Below, in pieces: positions 8,151 through 15,737 of a stretch of 54,284 nucleotides of DNA (positions within the stretch are counted from its first letter, which is position 1; each line of letters begins with the position of its first letter). Source of the stretch: Mycobacterium sp. D16Q14. GTDB taxonomy: Bacteria; Actinomycetota; Actinomycetes; Mycobacteriales; Mycobacteriaceae. The notes beneath the pieces are model-generated. The model was not told the DNA's origin and did no database searches. It saw nothing but the letters and a program-made list of their open reading frames with translations. The position numbers and the translations under genes were made by a program. Location: positions 1 through 54,284 of the forward strand of contig MAEX01000026.1 of the NCBI GenBank assembly GCA_002013415.1, in the 5' to 3' direction.

Positions 8151-10001
8151 ATGAGTGCGCTGGTGACAGGGTTACGTGTCGAGGAGTACCTGGACGAGAC
8201 GGGCGCTATCTCCTTACCGGACGGCTACACCGTCAACCATTACCTTGAGAGCGCTGTCGACGGCGAGCACGACACATTTGCCTATCGCTATGTGGACTTC
8301 AGCAGCGACCCGGACGGCGAACCGTCCGATCTGAACTGGCCACAGCTTCGTGCGCGTTCCCGCGCCGTCGCGGCACGGCTTCAGCAGGTGACCACGCCGG
8401 GAGATCGGGTCGCGATCCTGGCACCCCAGGGCCTTGATTACGTCATCGGCTTCTTCGCCGCCATCGAGGCCGGAAACATCGCGGTGCCCCTCTTCGCCCC
8501 GGAACTTCCCGGACACGCCGAACGGCTCGACGCGGTGCTTGCCGACGCCCAACCGACTGTCGTACTGACCAACGAAGCGGCCGCCGAATCCGTCAGCAGC
8601 TTCGTCCGGAAACTGCCGCGCGAGCGTCGCCCTCGGGTACTTGCCGTGGACGGCGTGCCGAATTCAGTGGGCGCGACCTATGCCAGGGTGACTCCGAGTA
8701 CCGATGACATCGCTTACTTGCAGTACACATCGGGTTCGACGCGAGTGCCTGCCGGTGTGGAGATCACCCATCGGGCGGTGATGACCAACGTGCTGCAGAT
8801 GGTCATCTCGGTGGGCCTGGATGTCGATGTCCGGGGAGCGAGTTGGCTGCCGCTCTATCACGACATGGGTCTGCTCATGCTCATGTTCCCGCTCTGCGGA
8901 GGCCGGATGACGCTGATGTCCCCGATGTCGTTCGTGCGTCGGCCCGGCCGCTGGATCAAAGAACTCGCGGCCGCATCTCACGTGGGCCGTACCTTTGGCG
9001 CAGCCCCCAACTTCGCCTTCGAGCTCGCCGCCGAGCGCGGCCTGCCGAAGGACGGCGAAGCTCTGGACCTGAGCAAGGTGGCGGGGCTGATCAATGGTTC
9101 CGAGCCGGTCAGCATCGCCTCGATCCGGAAGTTCAACGCGGCCTTCGGTCCGTATGGTCTGCCGTCCAACGCAATCAAGCCCTCCTACGGCATGGCCGAG
9201 GCGACGCTGTTCGTCTCCTCCATCGCCCCGGAGGCAGAGCCTTCTGTCATCTACATGGATCGCGAGCAGCTGGGCGCCGGGCACGCGACCCGGGTGGATG
9301 CCACCCATGAGAACGCGGTGCCACAGGTGTCCTGCGGGCAGATCGCCCGCAGCCAGTGGGCGGTCGTCGTCAACCCCGGCGCCGAGGCGGAACTGCCCGA
9401 CGGGCAGGTCGGTGAGATCTGGTTGCACGGCAACAACATCGGTCGTGGGTACTGGGGCCGGCCCGAGGAGACCAGCCACTCGTTCCGTAACACGTTGCAG
9501 GCACGCCTGGATGAGGGCAGCCACGCCGCCGGTACCGAACCGGACACCCTCTGGTTCCGCACCGGGGATCTTGGCGTCTATGTCGATGGTGAGCTGTACA
9601 TCACCGGGCGGGTCAAAGATCTGGTGATCGTGGACGGCCGCAATCACTACCCGCACGACATCGAGGCCACCGTCGAAGAGTCTTCGTCGGGGGTGCGACG
9701 TGGCTTCGTGGCTGCGTTCTCGGTGCCCGCCAACGAACTGCCCGTGGGCATCGATGCGGGTGATGGCACCGGCGAGAGATTGGTCATCGTCGCTGAACGG
9801 GCCCCTGGAGCCGGACGGGCTGAACCTGGCCCCATCGTCGATGCGATCCGGGCCGCGGTCTCCCGCCGGCACACACTGCCGGTTACCGACGTGCAACTGG
9901 TTCAGGCCGGCGCGATCCCACGCACCAGCAGCGGAAAGATCGCGCGCCGGGCCTGCCGCCAGGAGTACCTCGACAACAAACTCGGAACGCGCACCTCCTA
10001 G
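8151..10001 (+). CDS. fadD: Fatty-acyl-AMP ligase (FadD32-like FAAL)
   Basis: 616 aa. It activates a fatty acid with ATP to the acyl-adenylate, normally handed to a polyketide synthase carrier domain. Visible adenylation-family motifs: YLQYTSGSTRVPAGVEITH (P-loop), LPLYHDMGLL, KPSYGMAEATLFVSS, LWFRTGDLGVYVDGELYITGR, and the C-terminal catalytic lysine in PRTSSGKIARRACR. N-terminal blocks (AYRYVDFSSDPDGEPSDLNW, GDRVAILAPQGLDY, GNIAVPLFAPELPGH) match what I recall of FadD32. However, no pks13 or other polyketide synthase is nearby, so this is an orphan paralogue. Its carrier partner is unknown. Confidence 0.88.
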   Translation: MSALVTGLRVEEYLDETGAISLPDGYTVNHYLESAVDGEHDTFAYRYVDFSSDPDGEPSDLNWPQLRARSRAVAARLQQVTTPGDRVAILAPQGLDYVIGFFAAIEAGNIAVPLFAPELPGHAERLDAVLADAQPTVVLTNEAAAESVSSFVRKLPRERRPRVLAVDGVPNSVGATYARVTPSTDDIAYLQYTSGSTRVPAGVEITHRAVMTNVLQMVISVGLDVDVRGASWLPLYHDMGLLMLMFPLCGGRMTLMSPMSFVRRPGRWIKELAAASHVGRTFGAAPNFAFELAAERGLPKDGEALDLSKVAGLINGSEPVSIASIRKFNAAFGPYGLPSNAIKPSYGMAEATLFVSSIAPEAEPSVIYMDREQLGAGHATRVDATHENAVPQVSCGQIARSQWAVVVNPGAEAELPDGQVGEIWLHGNNIGRGYWGRPEETSHSFRNTLQARLDEGSHAAGTEPDTLWFRTGDLGVYVDGELYITGRVKDLVIVDGRNHYPHDIEATVEESSSGVRRGFVAAFSVPANELPVGIDAGDGTGERLVIVAERAPGAGRAEPGPIVDAIRAAVSRRHTLPVTDVQLVQAGAIPRTSSGKIARRACRQEYLDNKLGTRTS

Positions 10002-10055
10002 GGCGGGGGCTCGAAGCACGATCTCTCGCGATTTCTTGCCGATTTTTCGATGAGG

Positions 10056-10080
10056 TGTCGATTCGGGGGAGGTCTATTCG
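10056..10080 (+). promoter_or_regulatory. Candidate ECF sigma-dependent promoter for the DGPF pair
   Basis: TGTCGA at 10056-10061, then about 16-17 bases and TTCGT around 10077-10081, 64-90 bp upstream of the ATG at 10145. I recall the ECF42 group recognising a TGTCGA-type -35 box with a CG-rich -10. This would tie these genes to the sigma factor at 2748-3974. The match is by eye and the -10 element is weak. Confidence 0.35.
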
Positions 10081-10144
10081 TGGTGTGGTTGAAGGGAAGC
10101 CGGACGGGCGCCCGATCGCCACACACGGATAGGAAGAGACGGCC

Positions 10145-10501
10145 ATGAAGCAGTACTTACTCTCGGTTCACAGTTACGCGGAGAACGCGGCCGATTGGAG
10201 TGACGAGGATGTGCAGCGGCTCTACGCGCAGACCGGCGTGCTCAACGAGAAGATGAAGGAGGCCGGTGTCTGGGTCTTCGCCAATGGGCTGACCGAACCA
10301 TCGGATGCGACGGTGGTCCGCAGTGTGGACGGCAAGGTCACCACCACCGACGGCCCCTACCTGGAAACCAAGGAACACCTCGGCGGCTTCTGGATCATCA
10401 ACGCGCCCGACCTCGACGCGGCGCTGAGGTGGGCGGCCGAGGGGTCGGCGGCGTGCGAGGAGCCCGTCGAGGTGCGCCCCTTCCAGGATGAGGAGGCGTG
10501 A
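10145..10501 (+). CDS. YCII/DGPF-domain protein 1
   Basis: 118 aa. The diagnostic motif TTDGPYLETKEHLGGFWII lies at about residues 60-78, inside a YCII-related ferredoxin-like fold; MKQYLLSVH at the start is the first strand. The family (once called DGPF) has no proven reaction but is the regular genomic partner of ECF42 sigma factors. A ribosome site (AGGAAGAG) precedes the ATG. It is followed 1 nt later by a paralogue in the same operon; the two are about 40 percent alike by eye. Cognate sigma candidate: 2748-3974. Confidence 0.85.
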   Translation: MKQYLLSVHSYAENAADWSDEDVQRLYAQTGVLNEKMKEAGVWVFANGLTEPSDATVVRSVDGKVTTTDGPYLETKEHLGGFWIINAPDLDAALRWAAEGSAACEEPVEVRPFQDEEA

Positions 10502-10502
10502 G

Positions 10503-10862
10503 ATGAGCCGCTATCTGCTCTCGATCGTCTACCCGCCTGAGGCGGTGCGGCCGGACGCCGCGCTGGAAACCATCGGCGCCGACGTGCAGGCAGTCACCCG
10601 GCGCATGCAGGAGGCGGGGGTGTGGCTGTTCGCGGCCGGACTGCAGCCCGCAGATACCGCGACCATGGTGACCGCCAACGCCTCCGGGCATACCGCCACC
10701 GACGGTCCCTACACCGAGACCAAGGAACAGCTCGGCGGCTTCAGCATCATCGACGTGCCAACTCTGGCCGAGGCCCAGCAGTGGGCCGCAGAGGTGTCCC
10801 GCGCGGTGTGGTGTCCCATCGAGGTACGTGGTCTGGACCGGGGCTGCGGCGAGGTCGACTGA
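10503..10862 (+). CDS. YCII/DGPF-domain protein 2
   Basis: 119 aa from ATG 10503 (MSRYLLSIVYPPEAV). An in-frame ATG at 10488 is rejected because AGGAGG at 10491-10496 is a perfectly placed ribosome site for 10503. Motif TDGPYTETKEQLGGFSIID is the DGPF signature. This start sits 1 nt after the stop of the preceding paralogue, indicating translational coupling. Function unknown; the pair may form a hetero-oligomer, since YCII proteins are dimeric. Its end lies 2 nt from the end of the convergent MerR gene. Confidence 0.85.
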   Translation: MSRYLLSIVYPPEAVRPDAALETIGADVQAVTRRMQEAGVWLFAAGLQPADTATMVTANASGHTATDGPYTETKEQLGGFSIIDVPTLAEAQQWAAEVSRAVWCPIEVRGLDRGCGEVD

Positions 10863-10864
10863 GA

Positions 10865-11605
10865 TCAGGCCGACGAGGCCGGGCGGGTACTCCTCAGCAC
10901 CGCTTCGGCTTCGTCCGCCTGCTGCAAGAGAATGGGATCGACGGTGTCGTCCAGGGCGCGGGCCAGCAGCCGGGAGGCCAGCGTGACTGTCAACTGCTTT
11001 GCGCGCGAGGCATGATCGGCGATGGTTTCCCAGTCAGTGGAGGTGTATCCGGATTCGGTGAAGGGCTGCCACACATCGGCGACGTAGGCACCGAGGAGTA
11101 GTTGGGCGATCTGATGCTGCAGCCGATCGACTTCGCGGAGTGTCTCCGATATGCGAGACAAGGACATGCCGGCGGTCACCAGCAGCTGGATGGCATCAAG
11201 TGTTTCGGCATCCCGCACCGACACTGTCTGGGGGTCGACATCAGAGAGCAGCCCCGCCTCGGCAAGCACGGTATCGGCGCCCTCGCCGAGACGCTGGACC
11301 AGCTCGACGCGGGGGAGGATCATCGGCTCGCCGGTGGCGAAGGGACTGAGGGCCTCGGTGACCATCTTGCGCACGCTGTCCTCCGAGCCTCCGCCGGAGT
11401 CGATGACCCGGCGGATGACGTCCAGCGGAAAGCCTTGAGACTTAAGATTTTTGACGTGGTTGATGATCGACACGTGGTCGTCGGAGTAGATGCCGACGCG
11501 GCCGCGCTTTTCCGGCGGGGGCACCAGCCCGAGCGTCTGCCACTCGCGGATATTGCGCGCGGTCATCGCCACGCGCTGCGCCAGCTGATCGATCGTCAGT
11601 TCCAT
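10865..11605 (-). CDS. MerR-family transcriptional regulator
   Basis: 246 aa. The N-terminal MerR winged helix is clear: MELTIDQLAQRVAMTARNIREWQTLGLVPPP, wing GRVGIYSDDHVSII, then a dimerisation helix. The 170-residue C-terminal part is helical, lacks the cysteines of metal-sensing MerR proteins, and ends with paired helices (LASRLLARALDDTVDPILLQ). It may therefore sense an organic ligand. It is divergent from the metal-hydrolase/P450 operon at 11694-13909, and the 88-nt gap holds a tandem repeat suitable as its operator, so it is the likely regulator of that operon. Confidence 0.88.
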   Translation of the reverse strand: MELTIDQLAQRVAMTARNIREWQTLGLVPPPEKRGRVGIYSDDHVSIINHVKNLKSQGFPLDVIRRVIDSGGGSEDSVRKMVTEALSPFATGEPMILPRVELVQRLGEGADTVLAEAGLLSDVDPQTVSVRDAETLDAIQLLVTAGMSLSRISETLREVDRLQHQIAQLLLGAYVADVWQPFTESGYTSTDWETIADHASRAKQLTVTLASRLLARALDDTVDPILLQQADEAEAVLRSTRPASSA

Positions 11606-11628
11606 CAGGTCTAAAGATTACCCCATTG

Positions 11629-11653
11629 TCCGTTACGGAAATATCCGTTACGG
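11629..11653. promoter_or_regulatory. Direct repeat TCCGTTACGG x2, candidate MerR operator
   Basis: TCCGTTACGG occurs at 11629-11638 and again at 11644-11653, a 15-bp period, each copy being itself a near-palindrome (CCGTtACGG). It lies in the 88-nt gap between the MerR start (11605) and the hydrolase start (11694), where a regulator of both units would bind. Confidence 0.55.
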
Positions 11654-11693
11654 TTATTGATGGAACTCAGCGACGAGTGATGAGAGGTTCAGC

Positions 11694-12584
11694 ATGGTGG
11701 CGAACGCCCAGGGCACGTATCCGAAGACGCGACGAATCCAGTTCGGTTTCGAAAAGACGCCCGCGGGGCCGAAACATTTCGCGCAGGACGACATCGTCTT
11801 CAGTCACACCGTGGCCTTTCTTTCCGCGATCTTTCCTCCGGGCGAGGACATCTTCGTCCGATCGGTGCGCCGATACCGCGACAAGATCACCGATCCCGAT
11901 CTCAAAAAGAGAGTGGCCGGGTTTATCGGTCAGGAAATGACGCACGGATTGCAGCACCGTGAGCTTAACGAGCAGCTTGCCGAGATCGGTTATCCCACAG
12001 CATGGTTCGAGTACTTCCTGCAGAGCACCGAGCGTATGGAGAAGTTTCTCGACAAGCAGTACCCCGACCCGGACCGACTGACCAGGTTGCGGCACCTGCT
12101 CCTAGCCTTCACCGTGGGCGCCGAGCACTTCACTGCGGTATTCGCCGAGAATGTCCTGGGGCGCCCTGATATCCAGAGATTGCTCTCGGACCCGGAGGTC
12201 CGGAACATGCTCAATTGGCATGCGCTCGAAGAGCTGGAGCACAAGTCGGTGGCCTTCGATGTCTACCGTGAGATTGGCGCATCGGAGGAACTGCGCATCC
12301 GCATGATGCGGTTTCTCTCGACCATCGCCGTGCCGACGATCACGCTGGCTTCCTGGATTTCGATCGTCACCACCGATCCGGTGGGCCGGCGCCAGCCGTT
12401 GCGGCTGCTGCGTGAAACCTTCAGCATGGTGCGTGGCCCGCTGTTCCGCGGCATCTACCGGGATATGAAGCCGTTCATGCGCAAAGGATTTCATCCGGAC
12501 GACATCGATACCACGCTGCTGCTGAATCAGTGGCAGGACAGGTTGTTCGGTGCCGAGGGCGAGCTGGTTGGGCACTTGAAATGA
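11694..12584 (+). CDS. Predicted metal-dependent hydrolase (PF10118-type, ferritin-like helical)
   Basis: 296 aa. Three conserved acid/histidine clusters are visible: GQEMTHGLQHRELNEQ (about residues 80-95), VGAEHFTAVFAENVL (about 140) and NWHALEELEHKSVAFDVYRE (about 172). Their E-x-x-H spacing suggests a carboxylate-bridged dimetal site in a helical bundle. The family is annotated as a predicted hydrolase without proven substrate; a diiron oxygenase-like role is equally compatible. The last codons overlap the start of a P450 by 4 nt (ATGA), so the two proteins are translationally coupled and may act in one oxidation pathway under the divergent MerR regulator. Confidence 0.82.
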   Translation: MVANAQGTYPKTRRIQFGFEKTPAGPKHFAQDDIVFSHTVAFLSAIFPPGEDIFVRSVRRYRDKITDPDLKKRVAGFIGQEMTHGLQHRELNEQLAEIGYPTAWFEYFLQSTERMEKFLDKQYPDPDRLTRLRHLLLAFTVGAEHFTAVFAENVLGRPDIQRLLSDPEVRNMLNWHALEELEHKSVAFDVYREIGASEELRIRMMRFLSTIAVPTITLASWISIVTTDPVGRRQPLRLLRETFSMVRGPLFRGIYRDMKPFMRKGFHPDDIDTTLLLNQWQDRLFGAEGELVGHLK

Positions 12585-13909
12585 CCATACTGAGCGGTCT
12601 TCGCGCCAGCGGCTCATCGATGAGACACGACGCTCAGTTGGTCCGCACCACGACGAAGCCGGTGGTGCGGTCCTTGATGTCCAACGCGTCGGATGAGTTG
12701 CGGGCCAGGGTGCGTCGTCGCTCTTTCCCGGGTGTGCAGGAGACCGACTTCGATCCCATGGATCCGTCGACCGCGGCCGATCCGTACCCGGGATACCGTG
12801 AGCTGCTGGCCGGTAGCCGGGTGCACTACAACCGCAAGCGCAACATCTTCATCCTGTGCCAATACGAGGACGTGCGCTCGGCGGCGCGCAATGACGCGCT
12901 GCTGTCCAACCGGGATGGTGTGGTGCGGGCCCGATTCGACGTTCCTGTGCTGTTGAACATGGATCGTCCCCGACATACCGAACTGCGCCGCAAGGCGCTG
13001 CCCGGATTCACCCGAGGTGCGCTGGAGGGTTGGGCGCCGATGGTGGGTCAATTGACGTCCGAGCTACTGACGGGGATGTTGGCTAGCCAGGGCGCTGATG
13101 TCGTCGAGCACCTAGCGGTTCCGCTGCCCATGCGGATGATCGCGCACATCTTGGGCATTCCGCCGGAAGATGAGGCGTTCTTCCGGCACTGGTCCAACGA
13201 GTCAATACGCGTCGCGAACGTGGAGTTCAGTGCCAAGGGCCTGCGGCAGGTTCCGGGGACTCTCAATGGGGTGCGGCACCTGCACGACTACTTCTTGACC
13301 CAGCTGGGCGAGGGAAATCTGTTGGGATCGGACACCGTGCTGGGCAAGCTTGTCGCGGATGCCGGCGAGGGGGGGATCAGCAACGACGAGCTGTTCTACT
13401 TCGCCCTGCTGCTCTTGCTGGCAGGCAACGAGACCACCACCAACCTGCTGAGCACCATGTTTTTGACGATGTCGGAGAACCCGGATCAGTTCGAGCTCAT
13501 CAGATCCGACCCGCAGCTTATCGCGGGAGCGGTGGAGGAACAGTTACGGTATTCGTCACCGATCCAGAACTTCTATCGCACGGCCGCACAGGATTACGTC
13601 GTTGGTGACGTGGTGATTCCGGCCGGAGCCAGGGTGGCGCTGTTGTGGGGCGCGGCCAACCGCGATCCGCGCGCATTCGATGATCCGGACCGGTTCCTCG
13701 CTGCCCGTCCGGTCAGTCAGCATGTGGCCTTCGGATCAGGGATACACCTGTGCCTCGGTGCGGGGTTGGCCCGCATGGAGGGGCAGGCGGTCTTGCGTGA
13801 GCTGGTTACCCGTGTCGATCGGATCGAAATCGACGGGGCGCCTCGCTGGACCACGAACAGCTCACTGCGTGGTCTGGAGGAGCTTCGGGTTCGGCTCACG
13901 CGGCGCTAG
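12581..13909 (+). CDS. Cytochrome P450 (third, MerR-linked)
   Basis: 442 aa from ATG 12581, which overlaps the previous stop as ATGA. Landmarks: I-helix LLLLAGNETTTNLL, ExxR in EEQLRYSSPIQ, heme region GSGIHLCLGAGLARME with Cys391. It belongs to a different subgroup from the two tandem P450s (AGNETT rather than AGFxTT). Codons 6-13 are encoded by a copy of the dispersed 26-bp repeat, so the true P450 homology begins only near residue 40 (SDELRARVRRRSFPG). A shorter start at ATG 12677 (MSNASDELRARV) is a plausible alternative. Redox partner not adjacent. Confidence 0.9.
   Translation: MTILSGLRASGSSMRHDAQLVRTTTKPVVRSLMSNASDELRARVRRRSFPGVQETDFDPMDPSTAADPYPGYRELLAGSRVHYNRKRNIFILCQYEDVRSAARNDALLSNRDGVVRARFDVPVLLNMDRPRHTELRRKALPGFTRGALEGWAPMVGQLTSELLTGMLASQGADVVEHLAVPLPMRMIAHILGIPPEDEAFFRHWSNESIRVANVEFSAKGLRQVPGTLNGVRHLHDYFLTQLGEGNLLGSDTVLGKLVADAGEGGISNDELFYFALLLLLAGNETTTNLLSTMFLTMSENPDQFELIRSDPQLIAGAVEEQLRYSSPIQNFYRTAAQDYVVGDVVIPAGARVALLWGAANRDPRAFDDPDRFLAARPVSQHVAFGSGIHLCLGAGLARMEGQAVLRELVTRVDRIEIDGAPRWTTNSSLRGLEELRVRLTRR
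12596..12620 (+). repeat. Dispersed repeat, copy A (variant)
   Basis: Begins GGTCTTCGCGCCAGCGG and continues CTCATCGA. It differs from copies B and C by one base in the core (C for A) and after CTCATC. It lies 15 nt inside the P450 frame starting at 12581, where it supplies unconserved N-terminal residues. Confidence 0.6.
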
Positions 13910-14802
13910 CCGAGGCCGGCGCGGGTATCGCCGCCCTTGCCGTCCACTGGCATTCGGGACAGGCCGACCGAGCCGGCGTCCGGGCTCGTCGACGTCGCCG
14001 CGGCGATTGCCACAGACTCGTCGACTCCGGGGTAGGTGGGCCGCAGGGCAACGGGCCGATGAGCCGTATCGTCCCGCCTGGCTTTCCGTGCCGCAGCCAC
14101 AAGGTTGAGGGCCTCGACGAGGATGGCGAAGGCCATCGGACCATAGATCATCGCCTTGTCGATCTTGATGCCGAAGCCGTCGGCGATGAGGAACACCCCG
14201 ATGAGCAGCAGGAAGGACAGCGCGAGCATCTTGACCGTTGGATGCCGGTTGACGAAGGCGAAGACGAAGCGGGATGCGAAGAGCATGATCGCGAAGGAAA
14301 GAACGACCACGGTGACGATGACGAGCATGTTGCTCGTCATGCCCACAGCGGTGATCACCGAGTCGAGCGAGAACACCAGATCCAGCAGCAGGATCTGCAC
14401 CAGCACGGACCTAAATGTTGTTACGCCCGAGGATGATTCCCTTTCCTCTCCGTTGCCTTCGAGTTTGAGATGTATCTCGTGAACCGCCTTGTAGACCAGG
14501 AACAGTCCACCGGCGATCAGAATGAAGTCCTTGATCGAGAACCCATGGCCGAAAAGTTCGAGAACCTCCTCTTTGAGGGTGATGATCCAGCCGGCCAAGA
14601 ACACCAATCCGACGCGCATGACCATCGCGAGGGTCAGCCCCAGATTGCGTGCTCTGGCCTGCTGGGTGCTGGGCAGCTTGCTGGCGAGGATCGAGATGAA
14701 GATGACGTTATCGATACCCAGCACCACTTCCAGCACGAACAGAGTGAGGAAGACGGCCACCAGATCGGGGGTCAGCGCAAGGGCGAAGTCCACGCCGCGC
14801 AT
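13906..14802 (-). CDS. TerC-family integral membrane protein
   Basis: 298 aa with seven to eight hydrophobic segments. Family landmarks: VVLGIDNVIFISILASKLP near residue 30 and LLLDLVFSLDSVITAVGMT near 145, each with the paired acidic residues thought to bind metal inside the membrane. The last 55 residues are a hydrophilic, low-complexity cytoplasmic tail specific to this protein. TerC proteins were named for tellurite resistance; many are now linked to manganese export or metalation of secreted proteins. No other ter gene is near. Its stop overlaps the convergent P450 stop by 4 nt (CTAG). Confidence 0.9.
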   Translation of the reverse strand: MRGVDFALALTPDLVAVFLTLFVLEVVLGIDNVIFISILASKLPSTQQARARNLGLTLAMVMRVGLVFLAGWIITLKEEVLELFGHGFSIKDFILIAGGLFLVYKAVHEIHLKLEGNGEERESSSGVTTFRSVLVQILLLDLVFSLDSVITAVGMTSNMLVIVTVVVLSFAIMLFASRFVFAFVNRHPTVKMLALSFLLLIGVFLIADGFGIKIDKAMIYGPMAFAILVEALNLVAAARKARRDDTAHRPVALRPTYPGVDESVAIAAATSTSPDAGSVGLSRMPVDGKGGDTRAGLG

Positions 14803-14931
14803 GGTACGGGGCGGGGGTATCTGGAAGATGGCGTTTGCGCGCTAGGCTGGAGACGGAGACAAAAACACTCCATTTCAGCGGTCCCAGCGCGCGGTAGCGG
14901 GACGGTATGCAATAGTCGAACCAACCAGTAG

Positions 14932-14947
14932 CTTACTCTGGAGTAAG
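14932..14947. promoter_or_regulatory. 16-bp palindrome CTTACTC-TG-GAGTAAG, operator before TetR gene
   Basis: Perfect 7-bp arms around TG, 32 bp upstream of the TetR start at 14980. The same palindrome with centre CA occurs at 18008-18023 between fabG4 and fadA2. A TetR dimer encoded beside two such sites is a strong candidate for autoregulation plus control of the lipid genes. Confidence 0.75.
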
Positions 14948-14979
14948 TTCGCGTTGACGTCCCAACCTCGGAGGCAGCC

Positions 14980-15597
14980 ATGGCCGGTGGTACCAAGCGG
15001 CTGCCCCGTGCTGTTCGGGAGCAGCAGATGCTGGATGCCGCTGTGCTGGAGTTCGCGCTCAACGGCTTCCGGGACACCTCGATGGACGCCATCGCCGCGG
15101 CGGCCAAGATTTCTAAGCCGATGCTCTATCTGTACTACGGCTCCAAGGAAGACCTCTTCGTGGCGTGCCTTCGCCGCGAACTCGGTAGGTTCGTCGAGGC
15201 GGTGCGCGGCGATATCGACCTGACGAAATCGCCACGAGACGTGTTGAGCACCACCGTCGTATCGTTTCTCAACTATGTCGACACCCACCGGGCGTCCTGG
15301 ATCGTGATTTACGGACAGGCCACTAGCACGCAGCTGTTCGCCAAGCAGGTGCGCGAGGGGCGTGACCGGATCATCGAACTGGTGGCGCGCCTGATCAAGG
15401 CTGCTTCACCGGAGATCGACCCCGACACCGACTACGACGCCATGGCCGTCGCTCTCGTCGGTGGTGGCGAGGCCGTGGCGTCCCGGGTGGCAACCGGCGA
15501 TATCAAGGTCGAGAGCGCGAAAGACACGCTGCTCAACCTCGGTTGGCGTGGTCTGCGTGGCCGTCCGCGTGATGAGCCTGTGGCCAAACGCGCCTAA
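14980..15597 (+). CDS. TetR-family transcriptional regulator (Rv0238-type)
   Basis: 205 aa. The N-terminal TetR helix-turn-helix is intact: REQQMLDAAVLEFALNGFRD, then SMDAIAAAAKISKPMLYLYYGSKEDLF. A helical ligand-binding domain follows with FLNYVDTHRASWIVIYGQATST. Position between lpqI and htdX/fabG4 matches Rv0238 in M. tuberculosis. The 16-bp palindromes at 14932 and 18008 suggest it represses itself and the fabG4-htdX and fadA2 units. The inducer is probably an acyl or acyl-CoA ligand, by analogy with other lipid-linked TetR proteins, but that is inference. The start gives a normal length; no good ribosome site apart from GGAGGC ten bases upstream. Confidence 0.9.
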   Translation: MAGGTKRLPRAVREQQMLDAAVLEFALNGFRDTSMDAIAAAAKISKPMLYLYYGSKEDLFVACLRRELGRFVEAVRGDIDLTKSPRDVLSTTVVSFLNYVDTHRASWIVIYGQATSTQLFAKQVREGRDRIIELVARLIKAASPEIDPDTDYDAMAVALVGGGEAVASRVATGDIKVESAKDTLLNLGWRGLRGRPRDEPVAKRA

Positions 15598-15689
15598 TGG
15601 GCCCTGATAGAAGCGAAATGTATTCGTCAGGGCTCGGTCTGTCGCTCATAGCCGGGCACTTACCCGTGTCCTTCCGCCCGGACATGCGC

Positions 15690-15724
15690 AGGGCCCGCGA
15701 CCGGATTTGCCGGTCGCGGGCCCT
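15690..15724. terminator. Strong hairpin between convergent TetR gene and htdX
   Basis: AGGGCCCGCGACCGG and its exact reverse complement, 15-bp perfect stem with loop ATTTG. There is no long T-run, but position between two convergent genes (stops 15597 and 15738) fits a bidirectional terminator. A second hairpin (GCCCTGA ... TCAGGGC, 15601-15633) follows the TetR stop. Confidence 0.75.
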
Positions 15725-15737
15725 TGCGTGGTGCCTA

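Noticed and set aside
8664..10019. 451-codon reverse frame within the FAAL gene
   Set aside because: Shadow of the well-supported ligase.
12530..12580. Upstream extension of the third P450
   Set aside because: Only overlaps the hydrolase gene; ATGA overlap at 12581 gives a better start.
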